Source of the DNA: Robiginitomaculum sp.
GTDB lineage: Bacteria > Pseudomonadota > Alphaproteobacteria > Caulobacterales > Maricaulaceae
NCBI GenBank assembly: GCA_021647375.1
Contig: JAKIUV010000019.1
Location: 1-35,167, forward strand
DNA length: 35,167 nucleotides
Reading direction: 5' to 3'
This document shows, piece by piece, positions 32,867 through 35,167 of this stretch; positions within the stretch are counted from its first letter, which is position 1; each line of letters opens with the position of its first letter. The notes beneath the pieces are model-generated. The model had not been told where the DNA came from and searched no databases. It was given only the letters and a program-made list of their open reading frames with translations. Made by a program: the position numbers and the translations under genes.

Positions 32867-33142
32867 TACCACTGCAAGTCTCCAGCAACTTTGGCCGATT
32901 ATAACAAAAACAATGGCCGATGTCATCAATACATTTGTGTCTGTTGCCATTATTCAAGAAGCAATCAAAGCCTCGAAACCCGTATGTGGGTAGCCATTAC
33001 TTGGCTGGCTTTAACGATAGGAGGGGCGCCCTTGAGGATGAAAATGGCTCTAAGCAGCTAGTCAATGCAGGTGCCAGACGGGCATTGCAAAAATTGGCAA
33101 TCAAATTTTTTCAAGCAACAAAAACCAAAAGGAAACAAGGCT

Positions 33143-35167
33143 ATGTCAAATACGAATACACACAATCCATCTACACTAAAATCTATTCTGGCAGCGGGCT
33201 GCACGGGCTTTGCTCTGTTGGCCGGATTACCCGCAGCAGCAGCGGACGAGGCGCAAAAACTGGCGCTCTCGCCCGGCGACGTCTCCGAAATGCGCCTCGA
33301 AATCGAAGCCATGGAAGTCCGCCTCGCCCTGATGAAGCAAAGCATTGCGCCCATAGAGATCAATGCTGATGTGCAAACACGCCCCCTAGGCTGGTCAGTG
33401 CTAGCGCCGAAAACTACCGCCGCCCCTGACAAACCATTATTCGCCGGCACGGTTGGGGAAGCTTGTGAAAACGGCACGGGTTCTAATGGCTCTCTGCAAT
33501 GTGGTTTTAATGCCACTGCTTCGGGTTCGTTTTCCACGTCTGTGGGTGCCTTGTCCGATGCCACCCAGATTAGTGCCAGTGCTTTTGGGGTTAATGCCCA
33601 GGCCACGGGTTTTCGGTCCACATCTGTGGGTAGCAGCTCCACTGCCACCATAGACCAGACCAGCGCTTTTGGGACTGATGCCCGAGCCACGGGTTTGCAA
33701 TCTACAGCGCTAGGTGACGGCACTAGAGCCAGCGCCACAGACGCTACAGCGGTTGGCCAAGGGGCTGACGCAACTGCGGGTGATGCGACAGCCGTGGGTG
33801 CCGATGCGCAAGCTACGGGTTCGCGGGCCACATCTGTGGGTGCCCTCGCCGATGCCACCATGGCCAATGCCAGCGCATTTGGGCGGGATGCCAATGCCAC
33901 GGGTTCGCAGTCTACATCTGTGGGATCTAACGCCGATGCGACTATGACCAATACCAGCGCTTTTGGGTATGATGCCCAGGCTACGGGTGATCGGTCCACA
34001 GCTGTGGGCGCTTTCTCCGATGCCACCGCGGCCAATGCCAGCGCTTTTGGGCGGGATGCAAATGCCACGGGTTTGCAATCTACAGCGCTTGGTGACAACG
34101 CTAGAGCCAATGCCGCTGACGCCACAGCGGTTGGCCAAGGGGCTGATGCAACGGCGTCTGACGCAACAGCCGTGGGGGCCGACGCTCAGGCTACGGGCAT
34201 ACAGTCCACATCTGTGGGCACCGCGTCAAATGCCACCATGACCAATGCCAGCGTATTTGGTTTTTTTGCCCAGGCCACGGGTTCGCAGTCCACCTCTGTG
34301 GGTGCTTTCTCCAATGCTAGCGCGAGCACTGCCAGCGCTTTTGGGGCTTTTGCCCGGGCCACGGGTTCGCAGTCCACATCTGTGGGTGCTTCCTCAGATG
34401 CCACCATGACCAATGCCAGCGCTTTTGGGCGGGATGCCAATGCCACGGGTTTGCAATCTACAGCCCTTGGTGACAGCACTAGAGCCAGTGCCACAGACGC
34501 TACAGCGGTTGGGCAAGGGGCTGATGCGACGGCCTCTGACGCAACAGCCGTGGGTGCCGATGCGCAAGCCACGGGAAGGAATACCAGTGCCTTTGGTGAG
34601 TTGGCAACAGCAAGCGGGATAGGTTCAACATCTGTGGGTGCCAACTCCGAAGCCACCATGACCAATGCCAGCGCTTTTGGGTATCTTGCCCAGGCCACAG
34701 GTTCGCAGTCCACATCTGTGGGTGCTTTCTCAGATGCCAGCGCGACCAGTGCCAGCTCTTTTGGGCGTTCAGCCCAAGCAACAGGCCTATCCTCAACGGC
34801 ATTAGGCGCTTCCGCCTCTGCCTCAGAAGCAGCGGCAACATCTGTAGGTGTTTCGGCCTCTGCCTCCCAAATTAATAGCAGTGCTATCGGATCTTTTGCC
34901 GCTGCTTCAGGGGCGCAGTCCACATCCATAGGCTCGCAGTCGGACGCTACGGCGAATTATAGCACGGCCTTTGGTGCCTTCGCCCAGTCCACCGGAATTG
35001 GCGCGACGGCTATTGGTGCTGGCAATACCAGCCTTGAAGCCGCGACTGCCAGCGGTCTTGGCTCTGTTGCTCTGGGCGGTGCGGCTTATGATGGCTTTGG
35101 CACCTTAATTGCTGACGGTGCAGAAGCGACCGCTGATTATGCTTTAGCTATGGGGGCTGGGTCTTTG
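33143..35167 (+). CDS. Trimeric-autotransporter-like adhesin (paralogue 2), 5' part, runs off right edge
   Basis: From ATG 33143 (AAGG nearby) 675 codons remain open to the last base of the window. The signal peptide (SILAAGCTGFALLAGLPAAA) is followed by a short helical segment (VSEMRLEIEAMEVRLALMKQ), GWSVLAPK, DKPLF and a Cys pair C108/C120, exactly as in paralogue 1. From about residue 123 the chain is YadA-head repeats (STSVGA..DAT...ASAFG..AQATG). A 126-residue higher-order unit recurs. The last visible part, IGATAIGAGNTSLEAATASG and on, is closely similar to residues 781 onward of paralogue 1. Stalk and anchor, if present, are beyond the window. Confidence 0.87.
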   Translation, partial: MSNTNTHNPSTLKSILAAGCTGFALLAGLPAAAADEAQKLALSPGDVSEMRLEIEAMEVRLALMKQSIAPIEINADVQTRPLGWSVLAPKTTAAPDKPLFAGTVGEACENGTGSNGSLQCGFNATASGSFSTSVGALSDATQISASAFGVNAQATGFRSTSVGSSSTATIDQTSAFGTDARATGLQSTALGDGTRASATDATAVGQGADATAGDATAVGADAQATGSRATSVGALADATMANASAFGRDANATGSQSTSVGSNADATMTNTSAFGYDAQATGDRSTAVGAFSDATAANASAFGRDANATGLQSTALGDNARANAADATAVGQGADATASDATAVGADAQATGIQSTSVGTASNATMTNASVFGFFAQATGSQSTSVGAFSNASASTASAFGAFARATGSQSTSVGASSDATMTNASAFGRDANATGLQSTALGDSTRASATDATAVGQGADATASDATAVGADAQATGRNTSAFGELATASGIGSTSVGANSEATMTNASAFGYLAQATGSQSTSVGAFSDASATSASSFGRSAQATGLSSTALGASASASEAAATSVGVSASASQINSSAIGSFAAASGAQSTSIGSQSDATANYSTAFGAFAQSTGIGATAIGAGNTSLEAATASGLGSVALGGAAYDGFGTLIADGAEATADYALAMGAGSL
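33695..34576 (+). repeat. 378-bp higher-order repeat in adhesin 2
   Basis: The 42-residue cassette LQSTALGD..RA...DATAVGQGADAT...DATAVGADAQATG begins at 33695, 34073 and 34451, exactly 378 bases (126 residues, nine 14-residue motifs) apart. The first two units are complete, each being this cassette plus three 28-residue units; the third keeps the cassette but then diverges. Confidence 0.88.
34997..35167 (+). repeat. Head module shared with adhesin 1
   Basis: The segment encoding IGATAIGAGNTSLEAATASG, LGSVALGGAAYD... and ADGAEATADYALAMG corresponds to 30049-30234 in adhesin 1 (LGATAIGAGNTNLEAATASG...). A more distant version occurs at 29365-29544 (LGATAIGSAILSSDAARASA). The module carries a short insertion that breaks the 14-residue period. 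Confidence 0.8.

Noticed and set aside
33058..34929. Long open frames on the minus strand through adhesin 2 (up to 355 residues) and similar ones in adhesin 1
   Set aside because: They mirror the 84-bp repeats on the coding strand and give Ala/Pro/Val-rich low-complexity protein without ribosome-binding sites; the plus-strand frames have signal peptides and family motifs.

Overview
The window looks like a chromosomal segment of an alphaproteobacterium. Evidence: an alphaproteobacterial direct-repeat LexA box (GAAC-N7-GAAC) in front of lexA, a bc1 operon of three genes ending in cytochrome c1 with a Rieske Tat signal, the lgt-methyltransferase-pgeF-prs order with ubiK divergent from lgt, and the ppiD-trpEGDC-lexA neighbourhood. 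A marine hyphomonad/maricaulid-type lineage is plausible, but this is inference from gene content only.

Bases 1-7975 are core metabolism: the 5' part of tpiA (minus strand, cut by the window edge), then a tightly packed plus-strand operon ppiD-trpE-trpG-trpD-trpC for anthranilate and indole-glycerol-phosphate synthesis, a small yaiI-type gene on the other strand, and lexA with a readable SOS operator over its promoter. Bases 8139-10005 hold a secreted DUF4139 protein and a 204-bp nested inverted-repeat element between convergent genes. Bases 10011-14254 carry the minus-strand run lgt-midA-like methyltransferase-pgeF-prs and the divergent ubiK. Bases 14256-16149 hold an ArsR-like regulator with a perfect 40-bp palindrome upstream, a small BamE/SmpA-like lipoprotein with its own promoter and terminator, and a membrane-anchored alpha/beta hydrolase. 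Bases 16184-18948 are the petABC (Rieske, cytochrome b, cytochrome c1) respiratory operon. Bases 19077-20740 carry trmL and a DUF3089 hydrolase.

From about 20730 onward the window becomes accessory. Two tandem DUF885 lipoproteins lie downstream of a LuxR-type regulator whose start region is framed by two GTATAC palindromes. A 590-residue LuxR-HTH/alpha-beta-hydrolase fusion whose catalytic Ser and His are replaced sits directly upstream of a 1332-residue trimeric-autotransporter-like adhesin. That adhesin has 84-bp YadA-head repeats, an eight-heptad Ile/Asn coiled-coil stalk and a short YadA-type anchor. An AraC-family regulator separates it from a second, paralogous adhesin that runs off the right edge and contains a 378-bp higher-order repeat.

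The most interesting reading of the right third is a signal-responsive surface-adhesion locus: two adhesin paralogues sharing an unusual N-terminal cysteine-pair domain, with three candidate ligand-sensing regulators beside them. The regulatory link is inferred from proximity and is not shown by the sequence. I see no tRNA, rRNA, CRISPR array, transposase or prophage genes.
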